Shown here piece after piece: positions 30,036 through 38,034 of a stretch of 64,000 nucleotides of DNA. The DNA is taken from contig NZ_VOSC01000025.1 in assembly GCF_007997385.1 (NCBI RefSeq), positions 186,292-250,291 on the forward strand, given 5' to 3'. This stretch comes from Seonamhaeicola algicola. GTDB taxonomy: Bacteria; Bacteroidota; Bacteroidia; Flavobacteriales; Flavobacteriaceae. Each line of letters begins with the position of its first letter. The stretch's first letter is position 1. The translations under genes were made by a program, and so were the position numbers. Under the pieces are notes generated by a model that had not been told where the DNA came from, ran no database searches, and saw only the letters and a list, made by a program, of their open reading frames with translations.

Positions 30036-30569
30036 ATGAAAACATACATAGCTTTATTGCGCGGTATTAATGTTAGCGGAAAAAACAAAGTACCTATGGC
30101 AGAACTAAGAGCACTGTTAAGCAAGTTGGGTTTTGCTAATGTGCAAACGTACATTCAAACAGGTAATATAATTTTTCAATCTGCAAATAATAATACATTG
30201 GTTTTAGCGGCTGAAATTGAAAAAGGTATACAATCTTGTTTTGGTTTTCAAGTGCCTGTTTTAGTTTTGCAACCAAGTACATTGCATACAATATTTAACA
30301 AGTGTCCGTTTCCGCAAAGCGAAAATGAAAACAGCTATTTTATGTTGCTTTTTGCTAAACCCAATAATGCATTAATAAATGATGTGTTACAAATTAATTG
30401 CCCTAATGAAACATTCAGTATAACAAATAAATGTGTGTATTTTTACTGTAAAACTGGCTACGGAAAGGCAAAATGTAACAACAATTTTTTTGAACAAAAA
30501 TTAAAAGTAACCGCAACAGCAAGAAATTATAAAACAATGTTAAAGTTGTTATCTTTGTCTACTCAATGA
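30036..30569 (+). CDS. DUF1697 domain-containing protein
   Basis: The 177-residue protein has the DUF1697 N-terminus (YIALLRGINVSGKNKVPMAEL), the FANVQTYIQTGNIIFQS strand-turn, and a C-terminal TARNYKTMLKLL, all typical of this family. The function is unknown; the fold is ferredoxin-like. Its ATG lies 4 bp after the oxidoreductase stop, and its 3' end overlaps mvaD by 4 bp (ATGA), implying co-translation. Confidence 0.85.
   Translation: MKTYIALLRGINVSGKNKVPMAELRALLSKLGFANVQTYIQTGNIIFQSANNNTLVLAAEIEKGIQSCFGFQVPVLVLQPSTLHTIFNKCPFPQSENENSYFMLLFAKPNNALINDVLQINCPNETFSITNKCVYFYCKTGYGKAKCNNNFFEQKLKVTATARNYKTMLKLLSLSTQ
30550..30557 (+). promoter_or_regulatory. Internal -7 element before mvaD
   Basis: TATCTTTG is a perfect TAnnTTTG match inside the 3' end of the DUF1697 gene, 8 bp before ATG 30566 and 17 bp before ATG 30575. 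It may allow separate expression of the mevalonate genes; no TTG is seen at the proper upstream distance. Confidence 0.35.
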
Positions 30570-31660
30570 AAATTATGACAGCACAAAATTTCATCCCAAA
30601 ACCCTATACCAAAACCATAGAAAACGGTAGTGTAACTTGGCAAGCACCCAGTAATATTGCCTTGGTAAAATATTGGGGGAAAAAGGAAAACCAAATTCCA
30701 GCAAATCCATCTATAAGTTTTACTCTAAGTGGTTGTAACACAAAAACAACCTTAACTTATTCAAAAAAAGATACGAATAATACCTTTTCTTTTGATGTTT
30801 ATTTAAGCGGCGAAAAGCAAGATAGTTTTAAACCTAAAATTGAAACCTTTTTTAAGCGTATTGAAATTTATATGCCTTTTTTAAAAGATTTTCATTTTAA
30901 AATTGAAACCGAAAATACATTTCCGCACAGTTCCGGTATTGCTTCATCGGCTTCTGGTATGAGTGCTTTAGCCTTGTGTTTAATGGATTTAGAGCGTTTG
31001 TTAAGTGATGCTGAAATAAGCAATAACTACTTTGGCCAAAAAGCCTCTTTTTTAGCACGTTTAGGCTCGGGTAGCGCATGCCGTAGTATTGAAGGAAGTT
31101 TAGTGGCTTGGGGTGAGCATCATGATATTTCAGAAAGCTCAAATTTATTTGGGGTTAAATATCCGTTTGAAGTGCATGATAATTTTAAGGATTACCAAGA
31201 CACCATTTTGCTAGTAGATAAAGGCGAAAAGCAAGTTAGCAGTTCAGTAGGTCATGGTTTAATGCATAATCACCCATTTGCTGAACAGCGTTTTAAACAA
31301 GCGCATCAAAATCTTTCAGCTTTAATTACAATTTTTAAAACAGGTAATTTAGAGGCGTTTATAAAAATTGTTGAAAGTGAAGCTTTAACGCTTCATGCAA
31401 TGATGATGACAAGTATGCCGTATTTTATTTTAATGAAACCCAATACATTAGAAATTATAAATAAAATATGGACTTATAGAAGCAGCACAGGCTCAAAGTT
31501 ATGTTTTACGCTAGATGCTGGTGCCAATGTGCATCTTTTATACCCAGTTAACGAAAAACAAGAAGTGCTAGAATTCATTAATAATGAATTAGTTGTATAT
31601 TGCCAAAACGGACATTATATTTGCGACCAAATTGGCTTAGGTGCCAATAAAATAGATTAA
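30566..31660 (+). CDS. mvaD: Diphosphomevalonate decarboxylase
   Basis: The 364-residue GHMP-kinase-family protein has the MVD N-terminus (TWQAPSNIALVKYWGKK), the phosphate-binding loop FPHSSGIASSASGMSALA, and the signature RLGSGSACRSIEGSLVAWG with its conserved Arg and Ser. It converts mevalonate diphosphate to isopentenyl diphosphate with ATP. ATG 30566 overlaps the upstream gene by 4 bp; ATG 30575 is the alternative start. The next gene is a mevalonate-kinase-like gene and then a UbiA prenyltransferase, supporting a mevalonate isoprenoid branch. Confidence 0.93.
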   Translation: MKIMTAQNFIPKPYTKTIENGSVTWQAPSNIALVKYWGKKENQIPANPSISFTLSGCNTKTTLTYSKKDTNNTFSFDVYLSGEKQDSFKPKIETFFKRIEIYMPFLKDFHFKIETENTFPHSSGIASSASGMSALALCLMDLERLLSDAEISNNYFGQKASFLARLGSGSACRSIEGSLVAWGEHHDISESSNLFGVKYPFEVHDNFKDYQDTILLVDKGEKQVSSSVGHGLMHNHPFAEQRFKQAHQNLSALITIFKTGNLEAFIKIVESEALTLHAMMMTSMPYFILMKPNTLEIINKIWTYRSSTGSKLCFTLDAGANVHLLYPVNEKQEVLEFINNELVVYCQNGHYICDQIGLGANKID

Positions 31661-31668
31661 AAACTTGG

Positions 31669-31725
31669 TTTTTGTTTAAAAATACTGTAATTTTATTAAA
31701 CAAAAATTAAGGTAACGCCCCTTAA
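31669..31725 (+). promoter_or_regulatory. Two intergenic hairpins between mvaD and the mevalonate-kinase-like gene
   Basis: TTTTTGTTTAA (31669-31679) pairs perfectly with TTAAACAAAAA (31696-31706), an 11-bp stem. Next to it TTAAGG (31707-31712) pairs with CCTTAA (31720-31725). The region fills most of the 79-bp gap. It could be an attenuator, a processing site, or a terminator for mvaD; the T-run after the stems is poor. Confidence 0.4.
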
Positions 31726-31739
31726 TCTGACTGGAAATT

Positions 31740-32669
31740 ATGAAAGGACCATTATTTTATTCTAAAATTTTACTCTTTGGTGAGTATGGAATTATTAAAG
31801 ATTCCAAAGGGTTATCAATACCATATAGTTTTTATAATGGTGCTTTGAAAACTGATGAAAATCCATCAGAAACTGCTATAAAATCTAATCAAAGTTTAAA
31901 AAAGTTTACAGATTATTTAGCTACAATTGATGCTAATTTAGTGTCTTTTGATATTGAAGCCCTAAAAAATCATGTAAATGCGGGTATGTATTTTGATTCT
32001 TCAATTCCGCAAGGTTATGGTGTTGGTAGTAGTGGTGCTTTAGTTGCTGCCATTTATGATAAATATGCCCATGATAAAATTACCGTTTTAGAAAACTTAA
32101 CAAGAGAAAAGCTTTTAAAGTTGAAAACCATTTTTTCGGCAATGGAATCTTTTTTTCACGGAAAATCATCAGGCCTAGATCCTTTAAATAGTTATTTAAG
32201 TATTCCTATTTTAATAAATTCAAAAGATAATATTGAAGCTACAGGAATTCCTTCGCAAAAAGCAGATGGTAAAGGTGCTGTATTTTTATTAGATAGTGGT
32301 ATTATTGGAGAAACGGCACCAATGATTAGCATTTTTATGGAAAATATGAAGCAAGAAGGTTTTCGTAAAATGATTAAAAATCAATTTATAAAACATACCG
32401 ATGCTTGTGTGGAAGATTTTTTGAAAGGCGATGTGAAATCATTATTCAACAATACAAAGCAATTATCAAAAGTAGTTTTAAGTCATTTTAAACCTATGAT
32501 TCCAGTGCAATTTCATGAGCTTTGGAAAAAAGGATTAGAAACAAATGACTATTATTTAAAGCTTTGTGGTTCAGGTGGCGGCGGCTATATTCTTGGTTTT
32601 ACTGAAGATATTCAAAAGGCAAAACAAGCACTTTCCGATTATAAATTAGAAGTAGTTTACAACTTTTAA
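31740..32669 (+). CDS. GHMP kinase, mevalonate-kinase-like
   Basis: The 309-residue protein has a GHMP-kinase N-terminus (YSKILLFGEYGIIKDSKGL), the glycine/serine phosphate loop SIPQGYGVGSSGALVAAIY, the acidic helix segment GKSSGLDPLNSY, and the C-terminal CGSGGGGYILGF motif. It is best read as mevalonate kinase, phosphorylating mevalonate; phosphomevalonate kinase is a less likely reading. It lies between mvaD and a UbiA-type prenyltransferase, matching the flavobacterial mevalonate cluster. Confidence 0.85.
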   Translation: MKGPLFYSKILLFGEYGIIKDSKGLSIPYSFYNGALKTDENPSETAIKSNQSLKKFTDYLATIDANLVSFDIEALKNHVNAGMYFDSSIPQGYGVGSSGALVAAIYDKYAHDKITVLENLTREKLLKLKTIFSAMESFFHGKSSGLDPLNSYLSIPILINSKDNIEATGIPSQKADGKGAVFLLDSGIIGETAPMISIFMENMKQEGFRKMIKNQFIKHTDACVEDFLKGDVKSLFNNTKQLSKVVLSHFKPMIPVQFHELWKKGLETNDYYLKLCGSGGGGYILGFTEDIQKAKQALSDYKLEVVYNF

Positions 32670-32676
32670 TACCTTT

Positions 32677-32705
32677 ATATTATCTAGCGTTTTTTAAGAT
32701 AATAT
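32677..32705 (+). promoter_or_regulatory. Perfect 9-bp hairpin before the prenyltransferase gene
   Basis: ATATTATCT (32677-32685) pairs with AGATAATAT (32697-32705) around an 11-nt loop, ending 12 nt before the ATG at 32718. Like the previous gap, it is an AT-rich perfect stem between operon genes. Confidence 0.4.
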
Positions 32706-32717
32706 ATTCCATTTTTT

Positions 32718-33620
32718 ATGCTTTCACGAAAACAGAAATACATATTGTTGAAGTTTTTTAGTATGTTTTCTGTGGTTAGAGGCTACAATATTTTGGTTGT
32801 TGTAGTGGCGCAATATTTAACATCTGTTTATATTTTAGCCCCAGAAAAACAGTTAAGAACCGTGGTTTTTGATGTTAATTTGCTTATGCTTGTATTAGCA
32901 TCGGCAGCAGCAATTGCTGGAGGTTATATTATTAATAACTTTTATGATTCTGAAAAAGATTTAATCAACAGGCCAATTAAATCTAAACTAGATAAATTAA
33001 TAAGCCAAAATACCAAACTGTCTTTTTATTTTGTGCTCAATTTTATAGCCGTAATATTAGCCAGCTATGTTGCGTTTAATGCGGTTTTATTTTTTTCGGT
33101 ATATATTTTTGGTATTTGGTTTTATTCGCATAAATTAAAAAAAATGCCAATGGTTGGTAATGTTACTTCGGCGGTGTTAACCATATTACCTTTTTTTGCC
33201 ATTTTTATGTACTACAAAAATTTTGACACCGTTATTTTTGTACATGCTACTTATTTATTTTTAATAGTTTCAATGCGCGAGCTCACAAAAGATTTAGAAA
33301 ATATTAAAGGAGATTTAGCTCAAAATTATAAAACAATACCCATTACTTACGGTGAAAAGGCATCAAAAGCAATGCTAACCATATTGTCGGCTTTAACATT
33401 AATACCAACATATTTACTACTGTTTAAATACAGCATTGGGCACATGTACCTTTTCTTTTATTTAAGTATTGCATTACTACTTTTGTTTTTAATTATACTT
33501 TGGAAATCACAAACAAAAACACATTATTTAATACTTCACAACATTTTAAAATTTATTTTATTAGTAGGTGTTTTTAGTATTTTATTAATTGATGTAGGTG
33601 TTATTTTGAATAGAATTTAG
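32718..33620 (+). CDS. UbiA-family prenyltransferase (geranylgeranylglycerol-phosphate geranylgeranyltransferase-like)
   Basis: The 300-residue membrane protein has about nine hydrophobic segments and the two UbiA aspartate motifs: NNFYDSEKDLINRPIKSKL for prenyl diphosphate and Mg2+ binding, and RELTKDLENIKGDLAQNYKT as the second. It joins a prenyl chain to an acceptor in the membrane. The position next to mevalonate genes and the NRPI motif fit the geranylgeranylglycerol-phosphate geranylgeranyltransferase group, but a quinone or heme prenyltransferase cannot be excluded from sequence. Confidence 0.85.
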   Translation: MLSRKQKYILLKFFSMFSVVRGYNILVVVVAQYLTSVYILAPEKQLRTVVFDVNLLMLVLASAAAIAGGYIINNFYDSEKDLINRPIKSKLDKLISQNTKLSFYFVLNFIAVILASYVAFNAVLFFSVYIFGIWFYSHKLKKMPMVGNVTSAVLTILPFFAIFMYYKNFDTVIFVHATYLFLIVSMRELTKDLENIKGDLAQNYKTIPITYGEKASKAMLTILSALTLIPTYLLLFKYSIGHMYLFFYLSIALLLLFLIILWKSQTKTHYLILHNILKFILLVGVFSILLIDVGVILNRI

Positions 33621-33711
33621 AGCTGTTTTAAGGTGTTGAAACAGTTTTTTTAATGGCTTCTAATCAAATATAAATCAGTTGATAAAAAATCGAAAATCAC
33701 AATTTAAAGCA

Positions 33712-33719
33712 TATCTTTG
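33712..33719 (+). promoter_or_regulatory. -7 element of the pseudouridine-synthase-like gene
   Basis: TATCTTTG is a perfect TAnnTTTG match 15 bp before ATG 33735. An in-frame TTG (33717) lies inside it, so ATG 33735 is the better start. The leader would be about 10 nt. Confidence 0.5.
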
Positions 33720-33734
33720 TCAAAAATTTCAAGT

Positions 33735-34559
33735 ATGAATAGGCAACGCGGAGGAAAACCACAAGGCAGAAAAGCATTTAGTAAAAATGCAAAAGATAAT
33801 GAAAAAGATAGAGCGCCAAAACCCAAACCACAGGTAAAAAATAATAGTAATAGTACAGATATTAGGTTAAATAAATACATTGCTAATGCGGGTATTTGTT
33901 CACGTAGAGAAGCTGATGTACACATTGCCACAGGTTTAGTTACCGTAAATGGAAAAGTGGTAACTGAAATGGGTTATAAAGTAAAACCAACTGATGAAGT
34001 GCGTTATGATGGTTCTAGAATTAGCCCAGAGCAAAAAGCGTATGTGCTTTTAAATAAACCAAAAGGATTTGCTACCACCACTAGTGAGGGTAAAGGAAGA
34101 ACAGTTATGGATTTGGTAGCAAACGCCACATCATCTCGTATTAAACCTATTGGTCGTTTAGGGCGAAACTCAAAAGGATTATTACTCTTTACAAACGATA
34201 AAGATATTGAAGACAAATTTAAAAGTTCAAAAAAAGGCGTGCCACGTTTATTTCATATTGAACTAGATAAAAATTTGAAATTAGAAGATTTAAAGAAAAT
34301 TCAAAACGGTTTCAAAATTCAAGATAAATTAATTTCTGTTGAAGAAATTAGCTATGTTGATGGCTCATCAAAAAAAGAAGTTGGTTTAAAAATTAAAAAT
34401 ACGGGTAACACAATAATTCGTACAATTTTTGAGCATTTTAATTATGATATTTTAAGTATAGATTGTGTTGCTATTGCACATTTAACCAAAAAAGATATAC
34501 CACGCGGGCATTGGAAACACCTATCAAAAGAAGAACTTACCATGTTAAAAATGATATAA
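33735..34559 (+). CDS. RsuA/RluB-family pseudouridine synthase homologue lacking the usual catalytic Asp
   Basis: The 274-residue protein has a basic low-complexity N-terminus (1-42), an S4 RNA-binding domain (about 43-90: IRLNKYIANAGICSRREADV) and a synthase domain. At the catalytic position the family has GRLDxxT, but here it reads GRLGRNSKGLLLFTND, with Gly143 where Asp is expected (codon GGG at 34161-34163, two changes from either Asp codon). The rest of the domain is intact, including IFEHFNYD and KKDIPRGHWKHLSKEE. It may bind RNA without modifying it, or use another residue. ATG 33735 is chosen because the upstream TTG lies within the promoter box. A strong terminator follows. Confidence 0.82.
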   Translation: MNRQRGGKPQGRKAFSKNAKDNEKDRAPKPKPQVKNNSNSTDIRLNKYIANAGICSRREADVHIATGLVTVNGKVVTEMGYKVKPTDEVRYDGSRISPEQKAYVLLNKPKGFATTTSEGKGRTVMDLVANATSSRIKPIGRLGRNSKGLLLFTNDKDIEDKFKSSKKGVPRLFHIELDKNLKLEDLKKIQNGFKIQDKLISVEEISYVDGSSKKEVGLKIKNTGNTIIRTIFEHFNYDILSIDCVAIAHLTKKDIPRGHWKHLSKEELTMLKMI

Positions 34560-34560
34560 A

Positions 34561-34595
34561 AAAAAGCCACACTAATTTACAGTGTGGTTTTTTTT
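34561..34595 (+). terminator. Intrinsic terminator after the pseudouridine-synthase-like gene
   Basis: CCACACT (34567-34573) pairs with AGTGTGG (34581-34587), preceded by an A run and followed by eight T residues. Confidence 0.85.
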
Positions 34596-34759
34596 AAAGT
34601 TAACAATTACATAATACAACCGTTTTATTTTTCATGTTTCATTTGTAGCGGCGTTATAAACAATAATTTTCAATTTATTTTTTAGTTGTTTTTAAAAATA
34701 ATTTTTAATTTAACACTATTGTTTAAGTAACCATTTTACCAAATAACCCCAAAAATAAA

Positions 34760-35056
34760 ATGATACGTAAAATTGTAGATTACCAAAAACTGAATCAAGA
34801 TATTTTAAATCTTCTTGTAGAAAAGTTTCCTGATGGGTATGATGATGATGACATTATATCGTTCAGAAATGCTAAAAACGAAATAATTGAAGCTGTTGAA
34901 GTTAAAACAGATGATACCGTTTATTTAGTAAAAGTTGGTAAGCGCCTGGTACAGGCAATGCAAGATTTTGGAGACGATGATGATGATAATGATGACGACT
35001 CTAATGACACGCCACCACCAACGCCAGAAGGCGACTTTGATGACGATGAAAATTAA
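34760..35056 (+). CDS. Small acidic protein of unknown function
   Basis: The 98-residue protein begins with a mixed alpha/beta region (about 1-70: RKIVDYQKLNQDILNLLVEK ... TVYLVKVGKRLVQAMQDFG) and ends in a very acidic low-complexity tail rich in Asp (about 71-98, GDDDDDNDDDSND). I recall similar small proteins in Flavobacteriia, sometimes labelled DNA primase without good reason; no primase motif is seen. It may be a small nucleic-acid-mimicking or chaperone-binding protein. It stands 24 bp before another small gene, perhaps as a pair. The 200 bp upstream show only AT-rich DNA with no clear promoter. Confidence 0.7.
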   Translation: MIRKIVDYQKLNQDILNLLVEKFPDGYDDDDIISFRNAKNEIIEAVEVKTDDTVYLVKVGKRLVQAMQDFGDDDDDNDDDSNDTPPPTPEGDFDDDEN

Positions 35057-35080
35057 TTATAAGATTCCTTTTTACAACGC

Positions 35081-35311
35081 ATGAAAACCGCAGTTTTTAA
35101 ATCATATCAAAACGGATACTTTACGTTTTGGTTTGATAATGGGGATGAATTGGCTTTTGAAGAAGTGCATCCCAAAGCTTTATACAAATACAACTTAAAA
35201 GAAGATAAAGCTCTAATAGACCAAACATTTAAATTAACCTATTCTGAAATATATGATGATTTAGATAGTTCTGTAATTTACAGAATAGACTCGCTTACGC
35301 TACTTGCTTAG
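35081..35311 (+). CDS. Conserved hypothetical 76-residue protein
   Basis: The ATG at 35081 follows the acidic-protein gene by 24 bp. The product is small, mixed and acidic (KSYQNGYFTFWFDNGDELAFEEV), with no signal or membrane segment and no motif I recognise. Its 3' end overlaps the convergent membrane glycosyltransferase gene by 17 bp. The codon use and A/T-rich start look genuine for this genome. Confidence 0.6.
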   Translation: MKTAVFKSYQNGYFTFWFDNGDELAFEEVHPKALYKYNLKEDKALIDQTFKLTYSEIYDDLDSSVIYRIDSLTLLA

Positions 35312-36737
35312 GTTGGTTAAAAATTTCCCAAATAAATACGCTGTAAACAATTAAATACTCAATACCAATTATAATGAGGTTTTCTTGTTTGCTAGCATTA
35401 CCTATTTGTATGTACGCTAAATAGCTTAAAATAATTATATAGCTCCAAACTAACGGAAATTTATAATTTGTAAAAATAGATAGTGCTAGAAGTGTAACCA
35501 CATACCAAGGGTGTACAGTGGTAGATATAAAATAATAAAAACTTAAAGCCATTAGCATGGCTACAATAAGTTGTTGTAGGCCAATACGTTTTTTTAAAAA
35601 GGTGTTAATTAATACAAATAAAATTACCAAAATAGGTATGGCTTTGCCAATAATAGCTATTTCATTATAACCTCTAAATGTATAACCAACAGCGCGTGCT
35701 ATGTAATAAATACTAGCATTAAACTCAAAGTTTTTAAACCACAACCCAACCGTTTGAGTGTAGTTAGAAACAAATTGTAAAGAAAAAAATGGCGCAAAAA
35801 GTAAAACTGTGGTAATACCTACTACAGTATAAAACACAATAAGTTTTTTTATATTTTTGAATAGTAATGATTTATTAATGCTGTGTTTATCATGATGTTT
35901 TAAATTACTTTTAAGATGTAATATTTTACTAGTATTTAATGGATACGTAGTAAACCATTGAAAAAATAAAGGTAAAAATAGTAATGGTATTAATTTAGTA
36001 GCTATTGATAGTGCTAAAACTACAGCACTCCAAATCCAATTTCCTTTTTGAAGTAAATATAAACTCCAAATTAAAAAGAAAACCATAACACCTTCAAAAT
36101 GTAAATTTCCGGTTAGTTCAATAATAATAAACGGGTTTAACAATAGCCAAAATATATTGTGTATGGGTAAGCCAAGGGCTTTAAGTAATTTTTTTCCAAA
36201 GTAAAAAGATCCAAAATCAGCAGCAATTATAATAAGTCGTAAGCCAATTACGGAGCTTAAAATACTATTTCCTGGTATTAGGTTGGCCAAAACAAAGCAA
36301 AACTGGTTTACTGGTGGGTAGTTTGTAAAGTGGCTAGCATTTAAATAGCCCATGCCATAATAAAGGCTTAAAGCGTTTTCAAAAGGGTAATTATTAGCAT
36401 CTATAAAACTAGAAACGGTGTGTAAGTAGGGGTTGTAACCTTCTAAAATCATGTTGCCATCCCAAATAAAACGGTAAAAATCTTGTGATAAATTAGGTAT
36501 AGCTACAATAAAAACGGCTCTAAATAAAAATGTAAAAGCTGTTAAAAGGGTAATGTTTTTTTTATAAGTACTAACAAGCCAATAAAAAAAGGCAAAAAGC
36601 GCTGTGTAAAGTGCGGTAAGTTTTAAGTATTCTGTACGTTGTAAGTTATAAGCAAAATTAAAATACACAAATAAGCTTAATACACTTAATAGAATTGGTG
36701 TTTTAAGAGGTTTTAGAATAGAAAGATTAATTTGCAT
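35295..36737 (-). CDS. GT-C-type membrane mannosyltransferase-like protein
   Basis: The 480-residue protein has at least ten hydrophobic helices. Motifs fit GT-C glycosyltransferases that use polyprenyl-phosphate sugars: an early loop FIWDGNMILEGYNPYLH with an Asp (near residue 93), FTNYPPVNQFCF, and HFEGVMVFFLIWSLYLLQ followed by SIATKLIPLLFLPLFF. This suggests a mannosyltransferase of the MptB/DUF2029 type acting on glycolipid or glycan at the membrane. It runs opposite to its neighbours and overlaps the small upstream plus-strand gene by 17 bp at the 3' end. Substrate unknown. Confidence 0.7.
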   Translation of the reverse strand: MQINLSILKPLKTPILLSVLSLFVYFNFAYNLQRTEYLKLTALYTALFAFFYWLVSTYKKNITLLTAFTFLFRAVFIVAIPNLSQDFYRFIWDGNMILEGYNPYLHTVSSFIDANNYPFENALSLYYGMGYLNASHFTNYPPVNQFCFVLANLIPGNSILSSVIGLRLIIIAADFGSFYFGKKLLKALGLPIHNIFWLLLNPFIIIELTGNLHFEGVMVFFLIWSLYLLQKGNWIWSAVVLALSIATKLIPLLFLPLFFQWFTTYPLNTSKILHLKSNLKHHDKHSINKSLLFKNIKKLIVFYTVVGITTVLLFAPFFSLQFVSNYTQTVGLWFKNFEFNASIYYIARAVGYTFRGYNEIAIIGKAIPILVILFVLINTFLKKRIGLQQLIVAMLMALSFYYFISTTVHPWYVVTLLALSIFTNYKFPLVWSYIIILSYLAYIQIGNASKQENLIIIGIEYLIVYSVFIWEIFNQPKQVA

Positions 36738-36840
36738 AGGTTAAATATACTACTATTTGTTTGTAGTGAGAATTTTATAAAACTTACCTAAATATTTAAA
36801 AAAGGTGATTGAATAGTGTATAAGTATAACCATTAAAAAA

Positions 36841-36864
36841 AGAGCACTTAATGTGCTCTTTTTG
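36841..36864 (-). terminator. Terminator after leuB (potentially bidirectional)
   Basis: AGAGCAC (36841-36847) pairs with GTGCTCT (36853-36859). A-rich and T-rich flanks make it work on either strand; it ends the minus-strand leuAB transcript. Confidence 0.75.
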
Positions 36865-36913
36865 TTTCGGACGTCTGTAGTTTTAATTGTGTTTTGGCGA
36901 CTAACTCAAATAA

Positions 36914-38023
36914 TTAAATGATTGTTGACTGTCCTAAATGTATGTTAGTAAAGTTTAGATTGGTCTCGTCTGGATTATGAATAAAATCTTCAATAAAATC
37001 ACCCACTTTAGTGGTGCTTATATTGTCATATTTTGTATTCAAATCTGGTGTTGTAATGTGTAGTTTTAAAGCTTTATCAACACCTTCTCTAACCAAAGAT
37101 GCCTCGTCATATAAACCAAAATGATCTAACAACATGGCAGCTGATAAAATAGATGCTATTGGGTTTGCAATACCTTTATTAGTAGCTTTTGTGTATGCAC
37201 CGTGAATAGGTTCAAACATAACATGGTTGTCTCCTATTGAGGCTGAAGCTAATAAACCAATGGAACCAACAATTACACTGGCTTCTTCAGATAAAATATC
37301 GCCAAACATATTTTCAGTTAAAATAACATCAAACTGTCTGGGGTTAATAATTAGCGCCATGGCTACATTATCAATATAACGGCATTCTAAAGTTACATCG
37401 GGGTATTCAGTAGCAATTTCTTTAACTACTTTACGCCAAAGCCTTGAGCTAGCAAGTACGTTGGCTTTGTCAACTAATGTTAATTTTTTCTTGCGTCCCT
37501 GAGCTGCTTTAAATGCTTGGTGCGCTATACGCTCAATTTCTTTACGGGTATATTTGCAAACATCAGAAGCTTCGGTATCACTGTAGTGTTTGTCTCCAAA
37601 ATAAATACCACTGGTAAGTTCTCTGTAAATTAAAATATTAGTACCCTTTATTTGTTTTACTTTTAATGATGATTTGTTTAATAAATCTTCATAAGCAATA
37701 ACGGGCCTAATATTGGTGTGTAAATCAAAGGTTTTGCGTAAGCCTAAAAGACCTTGTTCTGGGCGTACATCAACTGATGGGTCATCGTACTTTGGGTTTC
37801 CAATGGCGCCAAATAAAATAGCATCTGCTTTGTCACAAGTGCTAATAGTTTCTTCGGGTAATGGTACACCAGTTTTTTCTATGGCACTAGCACCAACTAT
37901 AGCTGTTTTAAAAGTAAATACATGGTTAAACTCCATAGCTATAGCTTTTAAAACCTTAACGGCTTGTGCTGTAACTTCGGGTCCTATACCATCGCCTGGT
38001 AAAACAGCTATATTTAGTTTCAT
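36914..38023 (-). CDS. leuB: 3-isopropylmalate dehydrogenase
   Basis: The 369-residue enzyme oxidises and decarboxylates 3-isopropylmalate in leucine synthesis. Seen motifs are the N-terminal AVLPGDGIGPEV, substrate Arg cluster LRKTFDLHTNIRPV and RELTSGIYFG, DKANVLASSRLWRKVV, and the metal/NAD region TENMFGDILSEEASVIVGS, with GPIHGAYT-like EPIHGAYTKATNKGIANP. It follows leuA by 11 bp on the minus strand; leuC and leuD are not in the window. Confidence 0.96.
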   Translation of the reverse strand: MKLNIAVLPGDGIGPEVTAQAVKVLKAIAMEFNHVFTFKTAIVGASAIEKTGVPLPEETISTCDKADAILFGAIGNPKYDDPSVDVRPEQGLLGLRKTFDLHTNIRPVIAYEDLLNKSSLKVKQIKGTNILIYRELTSGIYFGDKHYSDTEASDVCKYTRKEIERIAHQAFKAAQGRKKKLTLVDKANVLASSRLWRKVVKEIATEYPDVTLECRYIDNVAMALIINPRQFDVILTENMFGDILSEEASVIVGSIGLLASASIGDNHVMFEPIHGAYTKATNKGIANPIASILSAAMLLDHFGLYDEASLVREGVDKALKLHITTPDLNTKYDNISTTKVGDFIEDFIHNPDETNLNFTNIHLGQSTII

Positions 38024-38034
38024 ACCTATTATTT

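Noticed and set aside
31707-31725. Third copy of the Flavo-1-like RNA
   Set aside because: Only the AAGGTAACGCCC-like end is shared with the copy at 42649; the GGGAT, GATATAG and CCCGACC blocks are missing.
34965-35056. GATGAT-type simple repeat as a regulatory microsatellite
   Set aside because: It is the coding sequence of the Asp-rich tail of the small acidic protein and contains mixed codons rather than a pure repeat.
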